Shown here: positions 1 to 11,577 of the stretch, piece by piece | Layout: each line of letters starts with the position of its first letter | Numbering within the stretch: position 1 is the first letter of the stretch | The notes under the pieces: model-generated | Told to the model about the DNA's origin: nothing | Database searches by the model: none | What the model saw: only the letters and a program-made list of their open reading frames with translations | Made by a program: the position numbers and the translations under genes | NCBI GenBank assembly: GCA_029891345.1 | Contig: CM057002.1 | Span: 65,614,590-65,678,589 of the forward strand | DNA length: 64,000 nt | Source: Dryococelus australis | Lineage: Eukaryota > Arthropoda > Insecta > Phasmatodea > Phasmatidae | Direction: 5' to 3'

Positions 1-558
1 ACTTGTTCTGGTTAGGTATGGGGAGATCGGCCGGCTTGCTTCTCCCTCTGATAGCTGGGATGTACACACACTACTGCTAACCTCATGCTTACGTCTGTAA
101 TAGACAAGCCTTTGTGAGAAGTCTTAAAATGTGGCAAGTATCCTGTTGAGGCATTAAAACAGACACACAGACAAGAAATTGCATTTTAAACATGACATGT
201 AAAATGCCATTCAAAGTATATGGGGGCACAACATGATACATATATGGTAGCAAAATGGGCGTCATACAGATATATGGCTTTTTGGTACTTTGTTTAATGG
301 ACCATGTCCATATATTATTAACTAACCTTATCTACTAGAGTTACTTCTAGTGTATTCCATTTTAAATTTGGCAATCACTGAAAATATCCATAGGAATTAA
401 TTTAATACAATTATATGTTGGTAAGTAATTTTGATCCGCTACTTTTCAATTACACAGAGTAATTTCTTAAATCAAAAATTACAAGCGACAAGTGGCACTT
501 GCCCTCACAGCATGCAACCGACTTGAAAACATACTGGCTACACAGTGGGACATGCACG
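1..558. other. AT-rich stretch, nothing recognised
   Basis: No reading frame, RNA or repeat that I can support. It borders the first SINE copy. Confidence 0.5.
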
Positions 559-818
559 TGTTCAATGTGAGTGAGTGAAGAGATTTGGGCGGCTCTTAAC
601 AGTGAGGTCTTGAGAGCCGATGAGGGTGATTGAAGTGAATATGGAGCAGCCGGGTGAAACGGGAGCTCCCAGAGAAAACCTGCAGACTAACGGTGTCACA
701 CAGCACGATTCTCACTTGTGAAATTCCGGTGACCCGGCTGGGGATTGAACCCGGTTCACCCTGGTGGGAGGCGAGCATGCTAATCGCTGTCACTATGGCC
801 CTTACATGTTCAATGTGA
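559..818 (-). repeat. tRNA-derived SINE, copy 1, with target-site duplication
   Basis: The SINE body (571-806) is flanked by a 12-bp direct repeat, TGTTCAATGTGA, at 559-570 and 807-818, as expected for LINE-mediated insertion. Read on the minus strand it begins with a tRNA-like head carrying a B-box-like GGTTCAATCCCC. The body continues with a 'gttttctctggg' block and ends in a CACTCACTCA-type tail. Two further copies lie at 10641-10855 and 24603-24842. The A-box region of this copy is damaged compared with the copy at 24.6 kb. Confidence 0.85.
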
Positions 819-1929
819 CGTGCTATGTTTCACCCAACTGATCTACTAGCAATGCCATTACCCACACATGTAAAACTTTAGTTTAGTTTGCAGCATTTGA
901 CATGGGTTATGTTCTAGCATGTAACCCACCACATGTTACACACCATGTTTTAAATGTTCGCCTATAATAGCCCTTAAAGATCACACCCAAGGAGTGCTTG
1001 ATTTATTGACTGACTGGCAATTTTGGTTACAGGCTCTAAATGCTAAATTTTAAAAGCTGTAAAATCTGTGTGTTTGGACGGATCTTGTAAAACATGCATC
1101 CAAGTAATTATTTACGTGGAACTATGCTGGTTGAGGCAAATCACATTATGTTTGTATTGCTGCAAAAAAGTATTACAGTGAAACACACTATATTGAATTT
1201 GGTTTATTACAGTACGTTTGCAACAGCAATAATTTATTAATGTGCCATTATGAACTGTATAAAATAAAATGTATGTAAATATACTGTATATACCATATAG
1301 TAAGCTGGCTTTTTTGTACCAATTTGGACCCCTCAAAATTACCCCTCTGCTTAGAATCAGGACCGGTGATATTATGTACAGTTCCAACCAAGTGTACATA
1401 ACATGGGCATTATATATCAGCATCATTACAGGCCTCACACTAATCACTTGGTCTTAGTTCTCAATAGCATATCAATGCATCACACAGGATGGCCAATTGC
1501 TCTGCCTAGTTTCACCTCTAACAAGGTCACAGCAGTTACAGAGTATGTAATGGTAGTTTGCTACAGCATCGCGCCACTGATGGAAATTTTCATCTCACTC
1601 CCAGACCGCAGAAATCTTATCAAAGTGTATCATCACCTAATATTATTTTATCATCCACATATTTTGAAGGTATTATCTTATAATTAAACACGTTTATAGA
1701 AAGATAGTGTGGAACACACATTATGTTTTACGTGGTGTGTATATTTAGAGTGACTGACTCCATGACGTCTTTTCAACAATGGTTAAAGGACTTCGCCTCA
1801 TCAGTTAGCAAGCCTTGCCACTTGATTCCTATGGAGTTTTCATTGTTACCATGCATCATGAGACATCAGATTGTACTGTCTACTGACAGCAAGAATAGAC
1901 ATTCCAGCCTGAAGATTGTTTTATTCACT
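819..1929. other. Unassigned, AT-rich
   Basis: Short open frames at 1269-1457, 1403-1687 and 1723-1935 resemble nothing I know and have no supporting context. The GC content rises toward the Gypsy relic that follows. Confidence 0.4.
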
Positions 1930-2129
1930 AGTTGAGCCACCAAAGCTATGCATCCAAGGCATTGCGTATCACAGCACGCTGCCAGATGGCTCTACCAGTA
2001 CATTCCGTAGCATCTCGATCTCCAAGCCGGACAATGACGTCACACCTAGAGGAAGCTATGTTACAGCTACCAACAACCAACCCTCTCCAACTGATCAAAG
2101 GGGTACACCAGCCAGAGTATAGATAGTGG

Positions 2130-2460
2130 GCCGCAGCCCTTAAACGTCAGCTTGCTGTGGGCCTTCACCACACAATGTGCTGAAGATCCAACCATCGCCA
2201 ACATTGTCTACACACTAGACACTGCGGCCCCTTCTGGGCAACATACGGTAGGAGTAGTACCAGTTCAACATAACGGTCGTCTACCATGCCATTGTTAGAT
2301 AGGGACCAGGTCGCCTTCATCTGGCTCATCGTAGGTTAAGCTTCCGTAAGCTCTTGCTGAAGTTAGGAGGTAGTGCGACACCACGCTGTTTATTTCCGTC
2401 AAAAGAAATAAACAGATATTTAACCAACTCAAGGATATCTTTTTCTGTAGTTGTAATTCC
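2130..2460 (+). repeat. LTR-like segment (R/U5-type)
   Basis: Contains AGGTCGCCTTCATCTG (about 2307) and an AATAAA further on (about 2405). Closely similar CAGGTYRCCTTCAYCYG motifs, also followed by AATAAA or similar, occur at 47235 and 61385. About 240 bases downstream the phrase CAGAACGGTAGAGCC is shared with 61677-61692. I infer an LTR followed by a leader; no paired LTR was found. Confidence 0.35.
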
Positions 2461-2941
2461 TCTCCCAGTGGATTTCGGGCCCATCCAAGGGATAGCAGGT
2501 GACCAAGGAATTTACTCAGAAACGTAATACACCAATTGAGTACCCACACACAGACATTGGACGGTCACCCTTTCTGCACACCACGGTGTACAGAACGGTA
2601 GAGCCCCAACACTAGGTACTCAGTCTCTTGAGGACAGCTTGCCGACTCAGTGGCTACTCTCTCCACCATGATCCTTGTGCCAGAGTCTGTGTCCCCTGAG
2701 TTGGGGGAGACTGTTCCTCCTGAGACACTCACCCACGTGCTGGGACTGTCCATCAGCGAGACCTGACTCCCAGTGTTCACTGTGTTTCAATGCCGAGAGA
2801 TTGGGATAGGGATACCGTCTTCGGCTGGCAGACACTCCATGTGGATGTACACCAGTATAGGGCAACAGATCACCTGCTCCCTCTGGAACGAATGTGAACG
2901 GAGATTCTGTCCCACTGCCCTATCCCATCAGAGTGGTTTCA

Positions 2942-3330
2942 GAGAGAACTTTACACAGGTGCTCACTGCCTCTGGGCGTCAGCAAGAACTTAACTCCTTC
3001 CTGGCTGCACTCGTGAAACTCACTGAGGGAACAAGTCTAGGTATTGCGATACCTGCAGAGACCGTTTACACCACAGATTCCCAAGGACCTTTTCGAAGCT
3101 TCCATTTGCATTAGCGAAAAAACACACCCCCTGTTTCCAGCCTATTTAAATGGGCAGGATAAGTCCTTGGGAATCGCCTATCCATGCTTTTGGGGATTTG
3201 AGCCAATGGAACCAACCCCTGCGACCCACACAATCTATGAGCCCCTGCACACTGACCTCACCAGCTCAAACTCTAGCCAGACAGAACTGACACAGGTTAA
3301 GCAGCCTCCATAGGTTACACGTCACCCAGG
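2942..3330 (+). pseudogene. Gag-like fragment, copy 1
   Basis: The frame reads 'RQQELNSFLAALVKL' and continues 'AYLNGQDKSLGIAY' after a frame change. This stretch of about 330 bases is clearly homologous to 4437-4790, where the frame is better preserved. A coiled or helical gag-like segment is my inference from its position upstream of other gag remnants. It is broken by frameshifts. Confidence 0.5.
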
Positions 3331-3553
3331 TACTGTGTGAGGAACATACCACCATGGGTGTATAGGATGGACAGATGAGAGAATAACCTGACCAGGAATG
3401 GTCTACCGGTGTGAAGTCTGTCGGCGGGTGGCCGAGTACAGAACACAAAACCCCAAGCCAGCCTCCCACTCACACGGCTCAATGCATAGGAGAGCCAGTT
3501 ACTGGAATTTGCAGGACATCCTCGCGAGGACCCACTAGTGTTCACAGCCAAAT

Positions 3554-4005
3554 GTGAGAGGGAATTTTGCACTCATGAAATACCTGAAAAGCAATGGGTC
3601 TTGCGAGCTCAAACCAACCTTAAGGGTAAAGTCCTCGAATTGTGGCAGAAGTATGGGGAGTTTATTTCTGAGTGAAGTCAACTCAGCAGCTGCCTTGTCC
3701 AACAATTTACTGGCGCACATCCCTAGAGCGTTTTACAGCTGCACGCAAACGCCGGATGAGAAGGATGAGATATTTGTCCGCCGCAAGGTACAGATGTAGA
3801 CCTACCATCGTATCTTTCCAGCTGGGGATCGGGAAAGTTGTGTACTACATGTAACCAGCATGTTGCTATCCAAACTGAGCAACCTTCTACTCATTCCAAA
3901 GCCACTCACAGTGGATGAACTAGTAGAATGTGGACGGGAAGTTGAGTGCAATCTCAAGGCACAAGCTATTCTCGACCGCACTAAGCCAACCAAGCCGCCT
4001 GAATG
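3554..4005 (+). pseudogene. Gypsy gag remnant (capsid region)
   Basis: In successive frames the strand encodes 'LKGKVLELWQKYGEF' (about 3627) and 'VDELVECGREVECNLKAQA' (about 3913), followed by 'LDRTKPTKPPE' ending near 4004. These match the pattern of Ty3/Gypsy capsid proteins, in which a 'VDELVE..R.VE' helix lies before the nucleocapsid. Several frameshifts and stops separate the pieces. The nucleocapsid zinc knuckle, protease and RT fingers that should follow are missing. Confidence 0.6.
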
Positions 4006-4007
4006 AT

Positions 4008-4440
4008 GTTAGAGAAGAAAGCCCGGTGGCGTTGGGGAACTGAACATCGCGCTGCCTTTCAAGCTCTCTAGACCATTTTCCAAACCATTAATAATTACAT
4101 TGGCCACAAGGAGAAGGACCCCTGATTCTACAGACTGACACTTGTCAGAACGGCCTTGGCACAATCTTGTACCAAGAGAACCAAATGGCAAACCTCTAGT
4201 TATAACCTAAGCAAATACACTGCTCAACACTATTGAGTAGAAGTACCACATCTATGAGCAAGAATACCTCGCGGTCACATGGGCTATTCGGATATACAGC
4301 TACTACCTGGAAGGTACACACTTTATACTGAGGACCGACAACAAAGATCTCAAGTGGCTTCAGGAATCTAGAAACATGGTCAAGCTTGACAGATGGGACA
4401 TGTATCTATCAGAGTTTGACTTCAAAGTGCAGCACTGCCT
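4008..4440 (+). pseudogene. Gypsy reverse transcriptase C-terminus / RNase H relic
   Basis: The strand encodes 'WRWGTEHRAAFQAL' (the connection region), then 'TDTCQNGLGTILYQEN', the start of the RNase H fold where TDAS..GLGA.L is usual. The last part, about 4234-4435, reads 'YHIYEQEYLAVTWAIR', then 'LRTDNKDLKWLQ' and 'DRWDMYLSEFDFKVQH', the hallmark end of a Ty3/Gypsy RNase H. At least two frameshifts and a stop break it. It follows gag directly, which implies an internal deletion of about 2 kb or more. Confidence 0.85.
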
Positions 4441-4790
4441 CTGGGCATCAGCAGGAACTTAAGTCCTTCTTGGCCGCACTTGCAAAACTCTTGCCGATGG
4501 AACAAGCTCAGGTACTGCAACACCTGCAGAGACCGTCTGCACCAGAGATTCTCAACGACCTCTTTGAAGCTCCCATTCGCCTCAGCGAAGAAACACATCC
4601 CATGTTTGCAGCCTATGTAAGTGGACAGGATAAGTCCTTGGGCATACCCAATCAATGCTTTTATTGAGTCAGTAAAATCAACCCCTGCAACCAACACAAC
4701 CTACAAGCCCCTGCACAACGAAGTGACCAGTTCAAGCTCTAGCCAGACAGAATTGTCACAGGGTAAGCAGCCTCCACAGGTTACGCATCG
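4386..4790 (+). pseudogene. Gag-like fragment, copy 2, fused after RNase H
   Basis: The frame reads 'GHQQELKSFLAALAKLL', 'EQAQVLQHLQRPSAPEIL' and 'ETHPMFAAYVSGQDKSLGI'. It is a second, better preserved copy of the segment at 2942-3330. It starts within the codons ending the RNase H motif, out of frame with it. That position is abnormal for a single element and suggests tandem insertion or recombination between copies. Confidence 0.55.
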
Positions 4791-5010
4791 CACAGGTATA
4801 TTGCCCAGAGCAAACTCGTTGAAACGTGAAGTTATTCTCATGGAACGTGATTTTGTGCCCTGCCACACACGCTACCAGGCCAATTCTTTACACTGGACAT
4901 GCTCCAGTACCATGTAAAGAATAGTTTTAAATACAATACCCCAACCTGACCTAGCACCCACCAAAGCGCTTCGGACGTGGCGACGTTCCTCCACCAGCCA
5001 CAGGGCATCA

Positions 5011-8000
5011 CATTTCAAGAGGTCACGATGATAACATTTAACTAGCAACATTATTGATCATTTCCCTAACTGCTATAAAACAGCAGCAGACAGCGGGAAC
5101 TACCTTCTTGTTTTTTCATTACACACTCCGCTTTCCCTGCCAGTGTGGTGCTGTGCCCTTTCACACACAGACTTCCCCTTTGTGCAGCCTCTTTGTTTCA
5201 TCCCACCCTCACTCTTGCTCGATATGCTTATGCTTCCTAGTGGACGGCCAGGAAGCTCACCACGCCTCCTGCGAGAGAAAAATATGTCATCCCTACCCAT
5301 CTTTTTTATTCGATGTTAAAAACTGACTGTACCCACTCTTTGGAAGCAGGTTACATTAAGACAGAGGGGAAGAGACAGTTACACAGCAAGGAAGACAGAT
5401 GACCAACATTACATTTCACTGTCGCCAATGACTTTAACAATGTTACTGGTATTTAGAGCATGGGACTAGCTGTAAATAAAATAGGCTATGCAGGATGTTA
5501 TTAATTAATTAATATAACTTCCAAGTAAATTTACTGTGTTGGAAGGTTTCTTTGATGAACTGGCGGTAGTGCTGATCAACTGCTTAATTTTGTTTTATTT
5601 ATTGCAACTTTATGCATTTGGATTTCGTACTTTTTAATGAGCGACAAACTGACTCACTTTCCACTCGTTATATTGATATATCAAGTCTGTATAAATACAA
5701 AAATGGTGCTAGTTGTAAACAACTGTTTACAAAATCAAACCAAAAATTTAACCGAAATCAATTAAAATAATGAAGTGTAATAACTAGTCAACATAATAAT
5801 AACTAAATAAATATATTTATTAATTCATTTCATTTTGTTTTCTGTGGGTGCAGTTAAGGCATTCACAAAGAGAGAAGGTGGCACATTCACAAACAAGATC
5901 ACAATAATGTACCATATGACAGCTGATAGCAACATGCACAAAACACATACACACACCTGAGGGTGGGGGCAGCCTGTCAATAGGTATTGACTGGCGCCAA
6001 CAGCTTGGGAGGAGGTTAATATTATTTTTAGATATGTGTTGCTTGCAATAGTGCTGATCAAGAGAAATACAATGCATAGCAATTTTAAAAAAAGTACAAC
6101 AAACTTATTTTCAGGCCAATCTCTCAAAATTTTTCAACTCTCGTTACTGAATTTTTTACAGTACCTCAAAAATGGTTCTTAAAAGAAAGATTGTTTCAAT
6201 AAAAGGGGTTGCAACAGTGAGATTCTACTATATAATACATTTCACACACATGAAGGAATCATTAATTCCCCATTTCTCAACACAAGATTAATAAAATGGT
6301 AGGGTCATAAACACAATTTCAAGTACTATATTTACTTTTAACCTGTCATTTTCACACACGTGCTATTAATGCGATTATATCATCACTGAAAAAGGCAACA
6401 TTCATAGATTTAAATCTCTATTGGAACAGGTGATTAGTTACTGACCAATAACAAGCAGAAATTTGGCTAAACTTTAGACCTCAGCTAGCCGGGTTTAGGC
6501 CATTAATGATACTCAATGAAATTCGGTCTGACGGATTGGCCACATTTCAGCCACTGACCAAGAAGAAATTGAAATAGCCAGGTGCAAATACATAACAATA
6601 AGAAAAATGTCTGGGGGCAAAAAAAACCTCTGCTGAAAATTTGTGCGTACCACAAAGTGATTCACGAATAACGATCACTATCAAAAAGAATGTTTGTACA
6701 CAAGATTTTCTAACAGTTCGCACAAAAATAATTTTACAACCGAATATACATTGTTGGCCATCAATGCCAGATACAGGTTATGCAGTACAGTTGTAAATTA
6801 GACTGAATATAACAGTAAACTCCCAATTTTCCCAGGGCAATGACAGACTAAGGGTTCACGGATAACCAATATTTATGGTTGAAGCAATTGGTTTGGGGGG
6901 GGGGGGGGGGGGATGATTATTTGAGGCTACATACTACGCACATGGGTTATGTAAAAAAAATAATATAATCATATAAGAATTCAATATTTTAACAACCAAC
7001 GTGTGGCAACATCATAAAAGATAATATCATTATATACACAAAATCCTGTATCAGCTGATGCACGAACCATTTCAAGGAAATTTTACGTTGGCTATTTTGA
7101 CAGCCTGCATTTACACAACAGACATTGGAGAAATATGCAGGCAAGAAGGAGATTGTAGACAAAATATCTATGTATATTATTTTATATAAATACAAAACAG
7201 CAGTTATTAGTGTAACAAATTAAACTTCACTCTATAATAAGGTGAAAATGGTTAAACAAAATGCAACACCGTATGCAATATTTTAGCTTCGTTTCTCTCT
7301 TCTTTGTAGGTTGCAGCTAGTGCTTGCTAATGACACCACGTGCATGCTTCGTATTAATTGAAGAGGCCGTACATTTATCGCAGAGTATTTTACAAATATT
7401 TCTGACGTAATATATTTCAAACCTGAGTTGTTTTGAGCCTGTTTGAGATGAAAAAAATGTATTTTTAAAAGGACATATTAGATATACTTTCACAACACAG
7501 CAGCAAGGTGCCAGTGCTGCCATCTGTTGGCCATTGTGTGTAGCTCGCTTCGGAAATCCATGTCCCCATGAAATGACTCATTTTTCATGTGTAAAATGCA
7601 GATATGCGAACGAACTTTCAAAATTTTCCTCGAGCTCTATTAATATTTTAACAAAACATATTTCCATGTGAAGTGATTCTGCTTGCTAATCATTTGGATT
7701 CAGCCTGTAATCGTAAAGCCTTTCTTAGACCAGCTCGCCATTTTGTTTTTTGTTTGTCCATGCCAACAACAAAGTGAAAATAAATATTATTAACTTTTTA
7801 AAACTACACGTTGTTTGCAATGGATTAATTTTTGCGGCAAATAATATTTATATTTAGATTTTTATGAGCAAACGCCTGTTTTAATAGTGAAATATTTTAT
7901 TATTAGGAATGAAAATGTGCGGACAATTTCCCTGAATTCATACTATTTCCAAGTTACATATATAGTATCCAAACCCTTTTAATATTAAAATTAATCAATA

Positions 8001-8199
8001 CTGCATCACTCGACTGCAGTGTGGTAATTAATAGTGTGCACATGGGTTATTAATAGCACCGGTGCACGACTTGCAGCAGCTGGTCAATATTTGACTTTGA
8101 ACTGGTGGTTTCACGGTTAAGCCGCAACCCAATTAAGCCACCGGTAAATAGGGAGATTACTGTGTGTGACACACACACACGTGCATGCCCACACACACA
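5011..8199. other. AT-rich, unassigned
   Basis: About 3.2 kb of AT-rich sequence without a coding segment I can support. It includes short CA tracts and an 18-base G run. The frames at 5820-6127 and 6989-7195 show no recognisable motif. Confidence 0.45.
6895..6912. repeat. Poly-G tract, 18 bases
   Basis: Uninterrupted G18 in AT-rich DNA; one of four such G/C homopolymers of 15-23 bases in this window (others at 21456, 24077 and 63426). Confidence 0.95.
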
Positions 8200-10427
8200 C
8201 AGTGAAACTTCATGGTGTATAACGAGGTATTCACATTAATGATAATTTTTAAATGCACCAACACACAATATATAAAAAAACAAGGTTAACATGTTTGTTT
8301 ACAATGAGTATACTTCAGCTAAATGTATCTCTCACTGTAACAATATGATAGTAGCGTTAATTCAGTTTCAGGTTATATTGCAGATTTTGGTTAGGAATGT
8401 GGATTTTTAGTCTACTGTAGTTGGATATTTTAATTGCTTGCAATGGTGAGTGGAGTCAGAGTAAAGTGCTACTGCTACAAAATTTAAGATAGAAAGTGAA
8501 TGCAAAGTAAAGAACGTAACCAAAAGTGAGATTGGCAGAAGATATAATTTACAATTGTCGACTTTGTTTACAATCATCCTCAATCCTGGCAATAAAAAAT
8601 TACACTCTGTCGACCATTCTGATCTAGAGGATGTGTTATTTGAATGGTTCAGTCAAAAACGGACTTCAGGTGTGCTTATCAGTTAAGGCCAAGGCATGTA
8701 ATCTCGCTCTTCACATGAAAATCAAAGATTTCAAGTGTAGTGAGGACTGACTGCACCGTTTTAAAGTGAGAAGAGAAATATCGCAGCATGTTGTCTCTCA
8801 GGAGTCTGGTAGCGTGAGTGATGAGGTGGTAAGGAATTGGGATCCTGTGCTCGAGGACATATTGAACAGATACTTGCCATGGGACATTTAAATTGTCGCC
8901 GAGTCTGGCGTGTTTTATAATCTATTGCCTGACAAAACGCTGGTGGCTAAATGTAATCCGTGTTAGGGCGGAAAAAAATAAGCAAAGAATGCCTAACTGT
9001 GTTGTGTGTCAACATGGACAGAAGTGACAAGCTCAAACCGTATGTAATTGGCAAGTCAGTCAAGCCTCGTGCATTTCAAGGTGTTCAAGAATTGGCTTGC
9101 ACATACTATGCAAACAAGAAAGCTTGGATGACCACAGAGCTCTTCAAAAAAAAGATGCATGCATTTGATGCCAGGATGGGTGTACGGAATCACAAAGTGG
9201 TGCTGATAATAGATCGCTACCCTGCACATGCAACAGTTCAACTGCGAAATGTTGAACTTGTATTCCTTCCTCCCAACTGTACCAGTGTGCTACAGCCATT
9301 CGACCTGGGAGTTTCCCGCCTTTTGAAAATCCATTTCCGCTCCATGTTGGTGCAGTATGTGATGCAGAAAATCAAAACTGGAAAGCAGCTTGTTAAACGG
9401 ATTGTTCTAGACGTTATGCGTGCAATTGCTGTGTCGTGGTCTAAATAACAGTAGATGCAGTGGCTGGGTATTTTCGACACGCAGGTCTGCTCAAAAGAAT
9501 GTGTTTCTCAGACTTTACAAAAGCTTGAGTGTTGGGAAACTGTGAAAGAAAAGTTGGAAGTGCCAGTCAGCTTTGACGAGTTTGTGTTGACTGATGTTGA
9601 TGTTGAAGTGTGCTGCGAACTGACAGACGCGAAATTTGTTAACTTTGTTACAAAAAGGGGCAGTTCTGACGATGATGATGAAGATAGTGCAACCACCAAC
9701 TCAGGCGGCAGTTGCTGAAGCTCTCAAAGTTCTGAGAAACATATACAAGTTTTCGCCATCGGCATCTACAACAGACATGGTGCATTTTCATTGCGTAAAG
9801 GAATTTGTTGTGAAAAACGTAAAGAAAAAATCTACTGTTAACAGCTTTTTTAAAAAATAAATGTGTTTTTTTATGTAGTCCTAAAGTTTGTTTTATCTGA
9901 AGCACATTTTAGGACATGTAACAAACTTAAAGCATTGGAACTTCCAGTACAACAAACAGCGGGCAACATTTTGTGGCAGATTTTTTTATTTGTTTTATTA
10001 TTGTTCAAAAAGTGGTGTTGAGAATTTGTTGCTGTAACTCGGAGCACCACACATTCAGTGAGTTTTGTTGCTTCGTTTATACTATTGCTATGTTTATTCG
10101 TATTTAGCAACAAGGTAGTATTTCCAGGAAACACTCTACAGTATTCCTATTTATTGTTCAACATTCACCATTCTAATTTACGTATAGCACTTTTTATTTT
10201 TAATAGTGACTTGTTTCTAGTTTCGCTAAACGCCGATAACATCTAGTTGTGTTGCATTTTGCCTTTGGTATCCAATCGTCTGAAGGCATTCAGAAAGCAG
10301 AATACTTTTAAAGGGAATTTAAGATAACTATTTCTTTGCTTTAGTACTTATTTGGCTATAGCAATAATGTGCTACATCAATAATTTTTTCAGCCATTATT
10401 AGGTCTTGCTATAGTGAAGTTTCCCTC
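8200..10427 (+). mobile_element. Tigger/pogo-type DNA transposon, inactive
   Basis: About 2.2 kb bounded by imperfect inverted repeats. The left end reads CAGTGAAACTTC with TATAACGAGG a few bases on. The right end, read inward on the minus strand, gives GAGGGAAACTTCACTATAGC. A TA follows the right end, as expected for this family; at the left the flank is a CA microsatellite and no TA is seen. The internal transposase is broken. About 570 bases of non-coding sequence lie between the coding end and the right terminus. Confidence 0.8.
8480..9859 (+). pseudogene. Tigger/pogo transposase pseudogene
   Basis: The pieces follow the usual order. First come traces of the N-terminal helix-turn-helix and a CENP-B-type HTH ('DLEDVLFEWFSQKR' near 8620). 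The DDE domain follows: 'LLPDKTL', then after a frameshift at an A7 run 'CLTVLCVNMDRSDKLKPYVI', 'NKKAWMTTELF', 'LIIDRYPAH' and 'LQPFDLGV'. An acidic C-terminal tail ends in 'TVNSFFKK'. The second and third catalytic Asp are present (codons at 9212 and 9302). At the first site the usual N-A-D-E-T-G is V-A-E-S-G (8895-8909), so the Asp is missing. In-frame stops occur at 8889 and 8964, plus at least three frameshifts. The longest open piece is 8960-9448. Confidence 0.9.
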
Positions 10428-10439
10428 TATTTGTGTATA

Positions 10440-10535
10440 TACACACACAAACATATAGATATATATTTTATTTATAAATATATATACCGTAATATATATT
10501 TAAAAATATATACATATAATATTTATAAATAGACC
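10440..10535. repeat. TA-rich low-complexity tract
   Basis: Mixed TATA/TTTATAAATA runs between the Tigger element and the next MITE. Confidence 0.8.
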
Positions 10536-10542
10536 TCTATTA

Positions 10543-10891
10543 CAGTAAAATCTCGTTATAACATACATGAATAAAGCTTCAACTTTTATACTTAATAATT
10601 AAAGTACTTTATACTGAAAGTCATTTTTAAACCTTTAATAGTGAGTGAAGAGATTTGGGTGGCTCTTAACATTGAGGCCTTGAGAGTAGATGAGGGTAAT
10701 TGAGGTGAGTATAAAGCAGCTTTGGAATGAAAGGGCAGGGGAAATGGGAGATCACTGAGAAAACCCGCTGACCAGCAGCATCGTCCAGCACAACTCCCAC
10801 ATGCGAAAATCCGGGAATGACCCGCCCGAGGATTGAACCTGGTTCGCCTTAGTGGAACATTTTTAGAGATAAGGAGATATAATTTTATCTG
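10543..10891. mobile_element. Pogo-type MITE carrying a nested SINE
   Basis: The left end TA-CAGTAAAATCTCGTTATAAC and the right end, read inward on the minus strand (TA-CAGATAAAATTATATCTCC), form a terminal inverted repeat with a 4-5 base indel. TA flanks both sides. Without the SINE the element would be only about 135 bp. The resemblance of its termini to the neighbouring Tigger ends suggests mobilisation by such a transposase. Confidence 0.55.
10641..10855 (-). repeat. tRNA-derived SINE, copy 2, truncated head
   Basis: Matches copies 1 and 3 along the body (the 'agatttggg.ggctcttaac', 'gatgagggt.attga' and 'gaaaacccgc' blocks). It stops inside the tRNA-like head just after the B-box-like GGTTCAATCCTC, so the A box is lost. 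No flanking duplication is evident. Confidence 0.8.
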
Positions 10892-10899
10892 TATACCAT

Positions 10900-11577
10900 T
10901 TGCTTATTTATTTTAATTAATATTTCATTTAAATATAATTTTGATTTTATGCATATATTTAAACATGGATCTTCACGAAGAAAAAACTACAATTCCAATA
11001 TGCAATTTCTCAGGCTGTTAGAATTGATCAGTTTAGATTGTTTCTAGATTAGCGATAGTATAAAATCATTCTTGTAAGAACATATGCTGTAAGTTATGAG
11101 ATGCAGTACCAAAACATGTATATACGACTTCCCATTTATACAGTCATGTTTTTATGTATGAAAGAATTCAAGATGGTGTTCATGCAACATGTCAACAACA
11201 TTAAATAATCTAGGTCGACACATGAGGATCAACAGCGAGAATAGATTGTTTGCAGCATATGCATGAATGATATAATAACAACCATGATTCAGCATTCAGC
11301 ATGATTATTTTACGTGTTGTATTAGGTAAACAAAAACCAAATAAGGTTGGAAATTGTTAAAAAACATTGATACATTTACATAAAGCCTACATATGGGCAT
11401 TAAATTAATCTCATTTTGGAAGACAGGAGTTAAAAAATAACTTCATTGCATTGAAAGCCAACTTACATTTTGTATGGTTAAGTCGAATATTTTTACATAG
11501 TTTACATAGAGTATTTGGGCAGAAATTGAGAATATTACGTTAAAGTGTAAGATATATTAATATGAGTATGTTATAAC
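10900..11577. other. Unassigned, AT-rich
   Basis: No coding or RNA signal seen. Confidence 0.4.

Larger units (their letters stand above)
1930..5010 (+). mobile_element. Ty3/Gypsy LTR-retrotransposon relic, rearranged
   Basis: A roughly 3-kb block of near 50% GC in an AT-rich setting. In order it holds a possible pol 3' tail (about 1960-2126), an LTR-like segment (2130-2460), gag-like remnants (2550-4005), then RT thumb/RNase H (4008-4440) directly after gag, then a second copy of a gag-like segment (4437-4790). Protease, most of RT and integrase are absent. Stops and frameshifts occur throughout, so no product is expected. The assignment rests on the RNase H segment; the outer limits are approximate. 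Confidence 0.75.
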
